Part shown: positions 52,485 to 60,989 of the stretch, one piece after another
Layout of the letters: each line of letters begins with the position of its first letter
Position numbering within the stretch: position 1 is the stretch's first letter
Origin: DASTSN01 sp035760665
Lineage (GTDB): Bacteria > Bacteroidota > Bacteroidia > Chitinophagales > Chitinophagaceae
Direction: 5' to 3'
DNA length: 64,000 bases
Assembly (NCBI GenBank): GCA_035760665.1
Contig: DASTSN010000082.1
Location: forward strand, 1 to 64,000
Translations under genes and position numbers: made by a program
Notes under the pieces: model-generated
The model's database searches: none
Told to the model about the DNA's origin: nothing
The model's input: the letters and a program-made list of their open reading frames with translations, nothing else

Positions 52485-53866
52485 CGGTAGCGCAAATAGA
52501 TAGCACCTGCAAGTAAAAAAACGGCGAGCCCAAAAAGAAAATAACGGACTACCTGTACCTGCTTATCCTCCCCGTTATTAATTTTTTTCCGGGCTGCCCG
52601 CATGTAAGCGTTTACCTGGGGATACCCATCGTTTAGCTTCAGCACCCTTTCAAATTTTTGAATGGCCTTTTTATAATAACCTTCAAAATACCAACGGAGA
52701 CCTTCATTAAACCGCCTGGATGCATCACTCAATGAGGGCTGAAGATTTGCAGAATCAATATATTCTTTCACAATGGAAACCGGGATGGCAAAATTAAATC
52801 CGGCTGCCAGTTCGCCGGGTTTCTGACCCATACTGCCAAAAGTGGCCAGCGCAATCACCTGCCCGTATTGATCACAAACAGGGCCACCGCTACTGCCATA
52901 GCTGATAGCAGCATCTGTCTGTATCACCGGCCACCCGCCGATGGAGGTTTTTATACCACTGATAATACCTGTCGTGAGCGTAGGTTCAATCACCGCATCG
53001 GGCGCCAGGTAAACATTGTTTGCCACATACCCGGGATAGCCATACACGTATACCTGCGAACCCACGTTTGCTGCCGGCTCATTACTCAATGATAATGCCG
53101 GCAAATTGTTGCCTGCATCAATTTTCAGCAGCGCCACGTCCTTGCCCGGCATTGGCTTTCCTTTATTGATCACGCGGGCAGGCTTGGAGATAATGGTATA
53201 ACCGGAATCATCAGCATCCATTTTATATTCCACATAAATTTTTTTCTGTACATCAAAAAGAATCAATGTGGATAAACGGGAGTAGATAAATACATAGGTA
53301 TTATAAAGCAGGTTACGTTGTTCGGGTGTTAATTCTACCTCCCATGATGACTCCAGTGAATTAATATTCGACTCTGTCACCTCCCGAAAAGTGGAGAGAA
53401 TAAACTCTTTTCGTATAAAAGCGCTGTCCCGGTCAATCACGTGGCAGTTTGTTACAATATAACCGTTGCCTGAAATAAAAAAGCCGGTCCCCGTAGACAC
53501 AACCCTGTGGGCTTGCTTTAAGTATTCTGATGTTGTAATAAAAAAACGGAAAGGCCGGGTGTACAAGGCATTGAGTACGATATCGAGCTTTTTTTCCGGT
53601 GATAATATCAACCCGGATGTATCCAGTTTCCGCACCGAGTCTACCAGCTGGTCAAAACGCTTTTCGTTAATTTCTACTTTATTTACATACACATTAGCAG
53701 AAAACTCCGTCTGCACTTTTACCACCCCCGGGCGGTTCCGGGCATAATTTTCCTCAGCACTCATTAAACGCTGAGCCCCGGCTTGCTGTGACAGAAATAA
53801 GCATCCTGCAAATAAAAATGGACTGAAATTGTTTTTTATCATTCTATGCATATCCATACGCTTCAA
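52475..53866 (-). CDS. S1C trypsin-like peptidase with TPR-like tail and C-terminal membrane anchor
   Basis: A 463-residue protein with a signal peptide (about 1-31). A trypsin-like domain has the complete triad: His142 in TNCHVID, Asp243 in KDVALLKI, Ser326 in GSSGGPV. The 100-residue insertion between His and Asp is larger than in DegP. No PDZ domain follows; instead there are TPR-like helices (about 383-430; ASRRFNEGLRWYFEGYYKKAIQKFERVLKLNDGYPQ) and a membrane segment (about 441-458) with a basic end. It is expected in the periplasm, anchored by the C terminus. The substrate is unknown. Confidence 0.9.
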   Translation of the reverse strand: MKRMDMHRMIKNNFSPFLFAGCLFLSQQAGAQRLMSAEENYARNRPGVVKVQTEFSANVYVNKVEINEKRFDQLVDSVRKLDTSGLILSPEKKLDIVLNALYTRPFRFFITTSEYLKQAHRVVSTGTGFFISGNGYIVTNCHVIDRDSAFIRKEFILSTFREVTESNINSLESSWEVELTPEQRNLLYNTYVFIYSRLSTLILFDVQKKIYVEYKMDADDSGYTIISKPARVINKGKPMPGKDVALLKIDAGNNLPALSLSNEPAANVGSQVYVYGYPGYVANNVYLAPDAVIEPTLTTGIISGIKTSIGGWPVIQTDAAISYGSSGGPVCDQYGQVIALATFGSMGQKPGELAAGFNFAIPVSIVKEYIDSANLQPSLSDASRRFNEGLRWYFEGYYKKAIQKFERVLKLNDGYPQVNAYMRAARKKINNGEDKQVQVVRYFLFGLAVFLLAGAIYLRYRKK

Positions 53867-53987
53867 ACTAAAATGCCTTTTTACCTGTAAGTTTGTATCC
53901 AGGTTGTTGTAGTAACGAAAATTTGATGTTTTTATTGGATTTGCCGCAGGTTACACCGGCGAATTATTCATGTGGAAAATGACCCTT

Positions 53988-54842
53988 ATGATGAAGCGAT
54001 TACTTCTCTTGTCCTTCGTTTTACTGGGACTGATCGCCTGCAAAAAAGAGGATGTTGCATCCGGCAGCACACTGCAGGCCAGTACTATAAAAAATCTTGC
54101 CTATGGCACAGATCCGCAGCAAAAAATGGATGTGTATTTACCGGCGGGCCGCAGCAGTTCATCCACGAATGTAATGATATTAATTCACGGTGGAGCCTGG
54201 GTTGAAGGAGACAAATCAGATTTTGATCTTTATGTTGACACACTGAAAAAAAGGCTGCCTGGTTATGCTTTTTTCAACATCAATTACAGGCTGGCTACCG
54301 GGACAGCCAATTTTTTTCCCACCCAGGAAAATGATGTTAAAGCCGCGATAGAACTGATTGCCCAAAAATTAACCGAGTATCAAATCTCTGATAAAGTTGT
54401 TTTACTGGGCGCCAGCGCCGGCGGGCATCTTGCCCTGCTACAGGGTTATAAATATGCTTCGCCAATCAAACCGGCAGCTATTATAGATTTTTTTGGCCCA
54501 ACAGATATGGCGGCCATGTATAATAACCCGGTGAATCCTTTGACTGTTCCAATCATTAATGCTATCATTGGCGGAACACCAGGCGAACAGCCGGATTTGT
54601 ATTACCAGTCGAGCCCTATCCATTTCGTAGATGCGCATAGCCCTCCAACGATGATATTACAGGGTGGAATGGATGACCTGGTGGCTGTTTCGCAATCCAC
54701 CTCGCTGCAAAGTAAACTACAGGACTTTGGCGTCTTGAATCAATATGTCTTTTATCCGAATGACGGCCACGGCTGGGATGGCGAAGATCTGACAGATTCT
54801 TTTGACCGGATTGTGGCTTTTTTAGCAGAAACCGTAAAATAG
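53988..54842 (+). CDS. Alpha/beta hydrolase lipoprotein (BD-FAE / esterase type)
   Basis: A 284-residue protein with a lipobox (LIAC, Cys18). The hydrolase fold has the oxyanion motif HGGAW (67-71), the nucleophile Ser143 in GASAGG, and a plausible Asp/His pair in GGMDDLV and GHGWDGE. This is the carboxylesterase / carbohydrate-esterase group, acting at the cell surface or in the periplasm; the substrate (acetylated or feruloylated glycan, lipid ester) is unknown. ATG 53988 places a short basic start before the hydrophobic core; an earlier ATG at 53970 is possible. It is a single gene between two divergent or unrelated ones. Confidence 0.88.
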   Translation: MMKRLLLLSFVLLGLIACKKEDVASGSTLQASTIKNLAYGTDPQQKMDVYLPAGRSSSSTNVMILIHGGAWVEGDKSDFDLYVDTLKKRLPGYAFFNINYRLATGTANFFPTQENDVKAAIELIAQKLTEYQISDKVVLLGASAGGHLALLQGYKYASPIKPAAIIDFFGPTDMAAMYNNPVNPLTVPIINAIIGGTPGEQPDLYYQSSPIHFVDAHSPPTMILQGGMDDLVAVSQSTSLQSKLQDFGVLNQYVFYPNDGHGWDGEDLTDSFDRIVAFLAETVK

Positions 54843-54978
54843 CAACAGGCTGTTTCTTTTTTAAAAATCGCGGACTATTTTTTTGCAGCGCAAACTCTAT
54901 TTGTCCTAAAAAATTTCATTACCTGCAGCACCGATCCTTTTTCTTCTTGTTAACTTCATGGTTTAATGAAAGATTAAG

Positions 54979-56247
54979 ATGATTCCACTGGCAGAAAGAA
55001 TGCGGCCCACATCGCTGAATGACCTGGCCGGGCAAGATCACCTGACCGGCAAAGGCAGTATTTTGCGAACCGCCATTGAGCACGGAAAAATTCCTTCGCT
55101 CATTCTCTGGGGGCCGCCGGGTACCGGTAAAACAACCATTGCTAACATCATTGCGCATACACTCCAACTGCCGTTTTTCACGTTAAGCGCAATCAGCTCC
55201 GGTGTGAAAGAGGTACGTGCTGTTATTGAAGAAGCAAAAGATCAGCCTGGTTCTATTTTGTTTATTGATGAAATCCATCGTTTTAACAAAGGGCAACAAG
55301 ATGCTTTACTGGGTGCCGTAGAAAAGGGTATTATCACCTTAATTGGCGCCACTACGGAAAATCCGTCGTTCGAGGTGAACAGCGCCTTACTAAGCCGCTG
55401 CCAGGTATATGTACTAAAACCACTGGAAGAAAAAGACCTCGTGAAGTTATTGCAATCGGCTTTACAAAAAGATGAAGTCCTGAAAGACAAAAAAATTTTA
55501 CTATCACAAACAGGCGCTTTGATTAACCTGTCTGGTGGTGATGCAAGAAAATTACTCAACTTGCTGGAACTGGTAACAGAAGCCATTGCACCTGCCGGAT
55601 CCGATAAGTCCATCACGATTACTGACAAACAGGTAATGGACATTGCGCAAAAACGGATAGCCCTTTATGATAAAAGCGGTGAGCAGCATTATGATATTAT
55701 CTCTGCTTTTATTAAATCCATTCGTGGCAGCGATCCCAATGCGGCAGTTTACTGGCTTGCTAGGATGATTGAGGGCGGTGAGGACGTAAAATTTATTGCG
55801 CGCCGAATGCTGATACTGGCCAGTGAAGATATTGGTAATGCTAACCCAACGGCACTGGTGATGGCAAATGCCACGTTTGACGCCGTGACTAAAATTGGTT
55901 ACCCGGAAGCGAACCTGATTTTATCACAATGCGCCATTTATCTTGCTTCGAGTGCGAAAAGCAACTCCGCTACAGTAGCAATCGGTATGGCCCTTAATGC
56001 CGTAAAGCAGCAGGGCGATCTGCCCGTCCCTCTGCACATCCGTAATGCGCCTACTACACTGATGAAAAGCCTTGGCTACGGAAAAAATTATCAATATTCA
56101 CATAATTATGAAGGAAATTTTTCACCGCAGGAGTATTTACCAAATGAAGTAAGCGGTACAACATTTTACGAACCCGGGAAAAATGCCCGGGAAGAAGAAC
56201 TGAGAAAATTTTTAAAAAGTCTGTGGAAAGATAAATATGGTTACTGA
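54979..56247 (+). CDS. rarA: Replication-associated recombination protein A (AAA+ ATPase)
   Basis: A 422-residue protein, full length for RarA/MgsA/Mgs1. It opens with PLAERMRPTSLNDLAGQDHL, Walker A GPPGTGKT (45-52), Walker B ILFIDEIHRF, sensor 1 GATTENPSFEVN, sensor 2 SGGDARKLLNLLE, then the tetramerisation domain with SAFIKSIRGSDPNAAVYWLARMIEGGED and the C-terminal GYGKNYQYSHNYEG. It acts at stalled forks, where it interacts with single-stranded DNA-binding protein in other bacteria. It begins 136 bases after the esterase gene. Confidence 0.97.
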   Translation: MIPLAERMRPTSLNDLAGQDHLTGKGSILRTAIEHGKIPSLILWGPPGTGKTTIANIIAHTLQLPFFTLSAISSGVKEVRAVIEEAKDQPGSILFIDEIHRFNKGQQDALLGAVEKGIITLIGATTENPSFEVNSALLSRCQVYVLKPLEEKDLVKLLQSALQKDEVLKDKKILLSQTGALINLSGGDARKLLNLLELVTEAIAPAGSDKSITITDKQVMDIAQKRIALYDKSGEQHYDIISAFIKSIRGSDPNAAVYWLARMIEGGEDVKFIARRMLILASEDIGNANPTALVMANATFDAVTKIGYPEANLILSQCAIYLASSAKSNSATVAIGMALNAVKQQGDLPVPLHIRNAPTTLMKSLGYGKNYQYSHNYEGNFSPQEYLPNEVSGTTFYEPGKNAREEELRKFLKSLWKDKYGY

Positions 56248-56419
56248 CAGAAAGAAAAAACAGTCCTGACGATTTCCAGCTGACTATAACGATTTTTTAC
56301 AGCCGCATAAATGAAAGAGCCGGCAATCATTTTAACGATGAATATTCCTTTCGTTTATCATAAATTCGTCGTTTCAAGCGTAATCACAATCGTATAATCT
56401 TACACCTCAATCAACGGTT

Positions 56420-57769
56420 ATGAAAAAAACACTACTGCTGCCCATCCTTTTATTTTATTTCAGTAATTCCTTTTCGCAAACCATTATACAACGCGATCCA
56501 GAAATAGAAAAAATGGTACAGGAAGTATCGAAAGATTCATTGGAATCCTATGACAGGAAACTGGTCAGCTTTGGTACACGAAATACGCTAAGCACACAAA
56601 CCAATCCAAAACGGGGTATTGGTGCAGCCCGCAACTGGGTACTGAGCCGCTTCAATGAATTTGCAAAAACATCGAATGGCAGAATGACGGCCTTTATTGA
56701 TACGGTCACGCTGCAACCCGACGGGAAAAGAGTGGACGAACCTGTTTTACTGGGAAATGTAGTGGCTACTTTGAAAGGAACCGACCCCAATGATACCCGG
56801 ATTTTCATTATCAGCGGCCATTTAGACAATATGCGCAGCAGCGTGATGGACAGAACAGGTGATGCACCAGGCGCAAACGATGATGCCAGCGGTGTATCCG
56901 CCGTACTGGAATGCGCACGGGTAATGAGCAGTCATTCCTTTCCGGCAACCATCATATTTGTAGCTGTAAGTGGGGAAGAACAAGGTTTACTTGGTGCAGA
57001 ATTTATGGCGGAGAAAGCCCAAAAAAATAACTGGAATGTTGAAGCTGTATTGAATAACGATATCATGGGCAGCAACAACAGCAGCGAGACGAACATTATT
57101 AACAATACGCAAATCCGTGTTTTCAGCGAAGCCTTTTCTGTACTGGATACGGGAAAAACAGCCTTGCGCATTCGTGCGCTGGGCCTGGAAAATGATGGCA
57201 AATCGAGGCAACTGGCAAGGTATGTCAAGGAAATTGGAGAACGATATGTAGATAATTTGCAGGTCGTGATGATTTATCGCAATGACCGGTTTTTGCGCGG
57301 TGGCGATCATACTCCCTATGTCAATCGCGGATTTGCAGCTGTGCGTATAACAGAAATGAATGAAAATTACTATCACCAGCACCAGGATGTCAGGCTGGAA
57401 AATGGTATTCAATACGGCGATTTGCCTGAGTTTATGGATTTTGAATACCTGCGAAAAAACACCTGTATGAACCTGAGCAACCTGGCTAACCTGGCAAAAT
57501 CTCCATCCATGCCACAAAATGTTCAGGTAGAAGTAAGAAAACTGACCAATTACACGATTCTTTCCTGGAAAACACCCAAAACCGGCAAAGTGAAAGGGTA
57601 CTATGTATTGATGCGGGAAACCACAAGCCCGGTCTGGCAAAAGAAAATTTTTACAACTGATACCAAAATGGAATTACCATATTCAAAAGACAATTATTTT
57701 TTTGCTGTGCAATCCGTGAGTGAAGACGGCAATGAAGGATTGCCTGTGATACCGATGCCCGGAAGATAA
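56420..57769 (+). CDS. Secreted M28-family aminopeptidase with fibronectin-type tail
   Basis: A 449-residue protein with a signal peptide (1-19). Metal ligands of the M28 fold are His134 and Asp136 in SGHLDN, Asp154 in PGANDDASG, Glu186/187 in SGEEQGLLG and the Asp in LNNDIMG, with a later His in DHTPYVNRGF. The C-terminal 90 residues (about 365-449; NVQVEVRKLTNYTILSWKTPKTGKVKGYYVL) resemble a fibronectin type III domain. It is an exported zinc peptidase that probably takes N-terminal residues off peptides. It follows rarA after a 172-base gap. Confidence 0.93.
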   Translation: MKKTLLLPILLFYFSNSFSQTIIQRDPEIEKMVQEVSKDSLESYDRKLVSFGTRNTLSTQTNPKRGIGAARNWVLSRFNEFAKTSNGRMTAFIDTVTLQPDGKRVDEPVLLGNVVATLKGTDPNDTRIFIISGHLDNMRSSVMDRTGDAPGANDDASGVSAVLECARVMSSHSFPATIIFVAVSGEEQGLLGAEFMAEKAQKNNWNVEAVLNNDIMGSNNSSETNIINNTQIRVFSEAFSVLDTGKTALRIRALGLENDGKSRQLARYVKEIGERYVDNLQVVMIYRNDRFLRGGDHTPYVNRGFAAVRITEMNENYYHQHQDVRLENGIQYGDLPEFMDFEYLRKNTCMNLSNLANLAKSPSMPQNVQVEVRKLTNYTILSWKTPKTGKVKGYYVLMRETTSPVWQKKIFTTDTKMELPYSKDNYFFAVQSVSEDGNEGLPVIPMPGR

Positions 57770-57862
57770 TCAAGTAAAATGAATTCTATAACTCTGAACT
57801 TTCATTGATATAATTGTTACCCGCTTTCTTATGTTCTTATACCTATGTAAAAGAAGCGAACC

Positions 57863-58306
57863 ATGATTGCCTGGCAACTAAAAAAATTTGAAGAATTATC
57901 GCCGTTTGAATTATATGCGATCCTGCAATTACGAAACGAAGTATTTGTTGTAGAGCAAAATTGTGTTTTCCAGGATGCAGATGATAAAGATCAACCCTCT
58001 CATCACCTGGCCGGCTGGATGGATAATAAACTCGCGGCGTATACTCGCCTGGTGCCGCCGGGCGTTGCTTATGCTCTTCCATCCATTGGAAGGGTTGTCA
58101 CTTCACCAGCCTCCCGCAGGGAAGGCATCGGGCAGGAATTGATGCGCCGTTCAATAACCGCCATCCACGAACTGTACGGCGATATCTCTGTTAAAATTGG
58201 CGCCCAGTTGTATTTAAAAAAATTTTACGAATCATTCGGCTTTCAGCAAACATCCGCGGTTTACTTGGAAGATGGTATAGAGCACATTGAAATGATTCTT
58301 CCGTAA
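57863..58306 (+). CDS. ElaA-type GNAT acetyltransferase
   Basis: A 147-residue protein of the ElaA subgroup of GNAT acyltransferases. LYAILQLRNEVFVVEQNCVFQDADDKD is the ElaA hallmark, followed by SIGRVVTSPASRREGIGQELMRRSI, the acetyl-CoA-binding region, and KIGAQLYLKKFYESFGFQ near the end. The acceptor is unknown. It starts 93 bases after the M28 gene. No signal peptide. Confidence 0.93.
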   Translation: MIAWQLKKFEELSPFELYAILQLRNEVFVVEQNCVFQDADDKDQPSHHLAGWMDNKLAAYTRLVPPGVAYALPSIGRVVTSPASRREGIGQELMRRSITAIHELYGDISVKIGAQLYLKKFYESFGFQQTSAVYLEDGIEHIEMILP

Positions 58307-58444
58307 TAATTCGTAATTCCACGTAGTAGAAAAACATTTTTTATAATTTCTTCTTAAAAAATAATTTAATCATTCTTGCGTTCTTGTACTGATTGATCTA
58401 TTTTAGTCGCGAAATCCAATAGAAAACCGAAAATTCAATATCGT

Positions 58445-59413
58445 ATGAGATCATTTGTACCAGTAGCGAGAGCGGTAGCATTGCTTTGTTGTCTGTACCT
58501 CTGTTCAAACCAATCCTCTGCTCAATCCATTTCTACCAGAACCCGTAATGGCGACCTTGAACTGGGGGTTAGCTTCGGTCCTTCTTTTTTCCTGGGCGAC
58601 CTTGGCGGTACGCAGGGTTTGGGAAGACCCTTTATTAAAGACTTAAACTTACCGTTCACCAACCTGATGAAGGGTTTGTATGGAGCCTACTATCCCTCTG
58701 AATGGCTGGGCTTACGTTTTGCCGTTAACTTTGGCACACTGGAAGGCAGTGACAGTGTTCTTAACGATAAAGGTGGTGCAGAGCATTTCCGTAAAAAAAG
58801 AAATCTCTCCTTCAAATCCAGTCTGACAGAAGCCTACCTGGGTGCAGAAATATATCCGACGGTGTTCCTGGAACAAACCGACGGACTCAAAGGAAAACTT
58901 CGTCCTTATGGGGTGATTGGCCTGGGCGTTTTTCATTTTAACCCCAAGGCATTGTATTATGCACCAAACGGAACTTCTCAATGGGTAGCTTTGCAACCCT
59001 TACGACTGGAAGGCCAGGGAATGGCAGAATATCCCGACAGAAAACAGTATTCCCTCACACAACTTGAAATACCCATGGGGGTAGGTATAAAATATTTTGT
59101 AAAAGAAAACATGTATGTAGGATTGGAAGTACTGCACCGGAAAACGTTTACCGATTATATTGACGATGTAAGCACCACGTACATTGATCCGGCTCTTTTT
59201 AGTAATTATCTGTCGCCTGCACAAGCCGCACAGGCACGACAGTTATATTACAGAGAAAATTTGGTAACCCCGCGATCCCGTCCGGCTATTGACGAGCAGC
59301 GAGGTGATCCTAAACAAAACGATGCATTTTTTTCAACAGTATTAAAAATTGGTTGGCGGTTGAATGGTTATAACAGTGCATTACGCCAGCTCCGTTGCCC
59401 GGTATATTATTAA
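58445..59413 (+). CDS. Outer-membrane beta-barrel protein (DUF6089-like)
   Basis: A 322-residue protein with a signal peptide (about 1-27, ending SSAQ). The mature part alternates polar and hydrophobic residues in strands (DLELGVSFGPSFFLGDLGG, LMKGLYGAYYPSEWLGLRFAVNFG, GKLRPYGVIGLGVFHF, EIPMGVGIKYFVKENMYVGLEV) with a long insertion near 200-290, which fits a small beta-barrel of the DUF6089 or OmpW-like kind often seen in Bacteroidota. DUF6089 includes PorG-type proteins of type IX secretion, but no other secretion gene is near, so that role is not claimed. The C-terminal residue is not aromatic in a C-terminal beta signal. Confidence 0.8.
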   Translation: MRSFVPVARAVALLCCLYLCSNQSSAQSISTRTRNGDLELGVSFGPSFFLGDLGGTQGLGRPFIKDLNLPFTNLMKGLYGAYYPSEWLGLRFAVNFGTLEGSDSVLNDKGGAEHFRKKRNLSFKSSLTEAYLGAEIYPTVFLEQTDGLKGKLRPYGVIGLGVFHFNPKALYYAPNGTSQWVALQPLRLEGQGMAEYPDRKQYSLTQLEIPMGVGIKYFVKENMYVGLEVLHRKTFTDYIDDVSTTYIDPALFSNYLSPAQAAQARQLYYRENLVTPRSRPAIDEQRGDPKQNDAFFSTVLKIGWRLNGYNSALRQLRCPVYY

Positions 59414-59463
59414 TGATTTGCTGCAAAGCAGGATCTTTTTAATAAACCAGTCATTACTACCTT

Positions 59464-59886
59464 ATGAAAAAAACAAAAACAAACCGTCACAGGCCAGGTT
59501 ATATTCTTTCTGGTGTCGTAGGACTGCTGCTCTCAACTACTATGCAAACAGCGGGCGCCAGTACGCATGTCAATGGCAAATCCGGTGATACCAAAAACGG
59601 GCCGGCAAAAGGGATGCCTGCCGGAAAAATCAGCGCAAAAAAGAAGAGTAATATAGTGAAGGTGATCAACGAGCCTTCCAGGCGAGCTGTGCATGTTATT
59701 GTAAAAGATATTGCCGATAAAACGGTGGACTTTTATGTTTTTGATCTTGAAGGTACTTTGCTGATCAATTACAAACTAAAATCGAAAGAAAGAAAAACCA
59801 TAAAAAGCCTGGAAAAAGGCGATTATGTGTACAACGCTTTTTTCGGCGACGAAGAAACCGATGCCGGTAAAATTGTTATCCGTTAA
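59464..59886 (+). CDS. Small secreted protein with T9SS-sorting-like fold
   Basis: A 140-residue protein with a basic N terminus and a hydrophobic export segment (about 12-32). A Gly/Lys-rich linker follows, then a C-terminal domain (about 65-140) whose strand pattern (VHVIVKDIADKTVDFYVFDLEG, LLINYKLKSKERKTIKSLEKGDYVYNAF, GKIVIR) resembles the immunoglobulin-like sorting domain of type IX secreted proteins or DUF3244. The domain is nearly the whole mature protein, so it is probably not a sorting tag. It is 50 bases after the barrel gene and just before the structured non-coding region. Confidence 0.7.
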   Translation: MKKTKTNRHRPGYILSGVVGLLLSTTMQTAGASTHVNGKSGDTKNGPAKGMPAGKISAKKKSNIVKVINEPSRRAVHVIVKDIADKTVDFYVFDLEGTLLINYKLKSKERKTIKSLEKGDYVYNAFFGDEETDAGKIVIR

Positions 59887-59912
59887 AGCTGTATAAAACT
59901 ATTAAATGCTGT

Positions 59913-60034
59913 TCCGATAAGCGACAGAGAGCTTAATAAAATCTAATACCCTGGTTGATCAAAACCTAATCCGTTCTCTATTGGTACTCTCATGTAGAAA
60001 ATTTTATTAATCACTCTCTGTCCTGCTTATTGGA
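59913..60034 (+). ncRNA. Candidate structured RNA or hairpin element, copy 1
   Basis: Three stems nest. The outer stem is TCCGATAAGC (59913-59922) with GCTTATTGGA (60025-60034), 10 bp with one G-U. The middle stem is GACAGAGAG (59923-59931) with CTCTCTGTC (60014-60022), 9 bp. The inner stem is TTAATAAAAT (59933-59942) with ATTTTATTAA (60001-60010), 10 bp. Inside lies a small hairpin GGTT..AACC. No frame longer than background crosses it. Element 2 repeats its motifs. Confidence 0.6.
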
Positions 60035-60073
60035 CAATTTCAACCTGAGTTCTTTTCATAGCCATAACTAAGC

Positions 60074-60183
60074 ACCCGTACAGCAGGGAAATTGATAAAA
60101 TCTGATATCCGATTGAAATTAACCAGGCCGGTTCTGGTTCTGATCCTAAGATTTTTACAATCACTCCCTGCTCCCCTACGGGT
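60074..60183 (+). ncRNA. Candidate structured RNA or hairpin element, copy 2
   Basis: The outer stem is ACCCGTA (60074-60080) with TACGGGT (60177-60183). The middle stem is GCAGGGA (60083-60089) with TCCCTGC (60165-60171). An inner hairpin is AACCAG (60121-60126) with CTGGTT (60134-60139). It shares with copy 1 the block TTRATAAAATCTRATAYCC on the 5' side (16 of 19 identical) and AATCACTCYCTG on the 3' side. The shared stem differs by a compensated A-T to G-C change. Probably homologous to copy 1. Confidence 0.6.
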
Positions 60184-60228
60184 ACAATGCGAAGCACTCC
60201 CGGTCATTTCCACTTCTTCAAACCGCCT

Positions 60229-60249
60229 AAATGCACATTCCGTGCATTT
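60229..60249. repeat. Perfect hairpin upstream of the Yip1 gene
   Basis: AAATGCAC, loop ATTCC, GTGCATTT, 63 bases before the Yip1 ATG. An 8-bp stem with no T tract, so it is more likely an operator or leader hairpin than a terminator. Confidence 0.45.
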
Positions 60250-60312
60250 CCAGTCAAAATAAATGCAAAGTTTTTATTACATTTAGTTACACATAAACCA
60301 AAACTAAATGTT

Positions 60313-60924
60313 ATGAACCTCTTTGACCGCGTCAAAAACATTATTACTGCGCCCAACAAAGAATGGGATGTAATAGCCGGCGAGCAGCCCAATACAGGGG
60401 CCATCATTACAGGATATGTATTACCACTGGCAGGTATTGCTGCCGTTGCGGCCTTTATCGGCTACGGCCTTATAGGTACCAGCTTCCTGGGCATGCGTAT
60501 TGCCAGCACAAACTGGGGCGTTTATTATGCTTTAAATGTGCTGGTGGGGGCTATTGCCGGTGTTTTTATCAGTGCGCTGGTAATTGATGCACTTGCTCCA
60601 TCTTTTGGATCTGAAAAAAATCTGGGCCGGTCTGTTCAGTTAGTAGCTTACTCCTACACACCTGCATGGGTTGGCGGTATCCTGGCAATTCTCCCCGCCA
60701 TTGCTTTAATAGGCGCACTTTTTGGACTGTACGGTCTCTATTTACTCTATCTTGGTATGCCAAAGCTGAAAAAGACACCCGAAGACAAAACCGTTGGCTA
60801 TTTTGTTGTATCCCTGGTTGTGATCATCGTCGTTTATTTTGTAATCGGATTAATTATGAGCAAAATTGTCATGCAAGCCATGGGACTTTCCTATGGATTT
60901 GGGAATATAAATGTGAACATCTAA
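60313..60924 (+). CDS. Yip1-family membrane protein
   Basis: A 203-residue integral membrane protein. It starts with MNLFDRVKNIITAPNKEWDVIAGE, typical of bacterial Yip1 (PF04893) proteins, and has about five membrane segments (near 33-50, 62-90, 95-115, 125-145 and 165-185). YIP1 proteins in bacteria have no defined role. ATG 60313 was chosen because it matches that N terminus, while a longer frame would cover the hairpin at 60229. It follows the two structured elements and ends at a strong terminator. Confidence 0.9.
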   Translation: MNLFDRVKNIITAPNKEWDVIAGEQPNTGAIITGYVLPLAGIAAVAAFIGYGLIGTSFLGMRIASTNWGVYYALNVLVGAIAGVFISALVIDALAPSFGSEKNLGRSVQLVAYSYTPAWVGGILAILPAIALIGALFGLYGLYLLYLGMPKLKKTPEDKTVGYFVVSLVVIIVVYFVIGLIMSKIVMQAMGLSYGFGNINVNI

Positions 60925-60938
60925 GTTTATTTTTCTGC

Positions 60939-60972
60939 AAAAAAAGAGGTCGCCTTTGCGACCTCTTTTTTT
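60939..60972. terminator. Bidirectional terminator between Yip1 and 5'-nucleotidase genes
   Basis: Seven A, GAGGTCGC, loop CTTT, GCGACCTC, seven T. The perfect 8-bp stem serves both convergent genes. Confidence 0.93.
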
Positions 60973-60989
60973 GCCATCACCAGATCTTG

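Noticed and set aside
56987..57640. A 217-codon minus-strand frame inside the M28 peptidase gene
   Set aside because: It is antisense to a gene with full catalytic motifs, has a skewed composition and resembles no protein.
59913..60183. Integron attC sites
   Set aside because: The lengths fit and the elements fold, but the core GTTRRRY / RYYYAAC sites are missing and no integrase or gene cassette is present.
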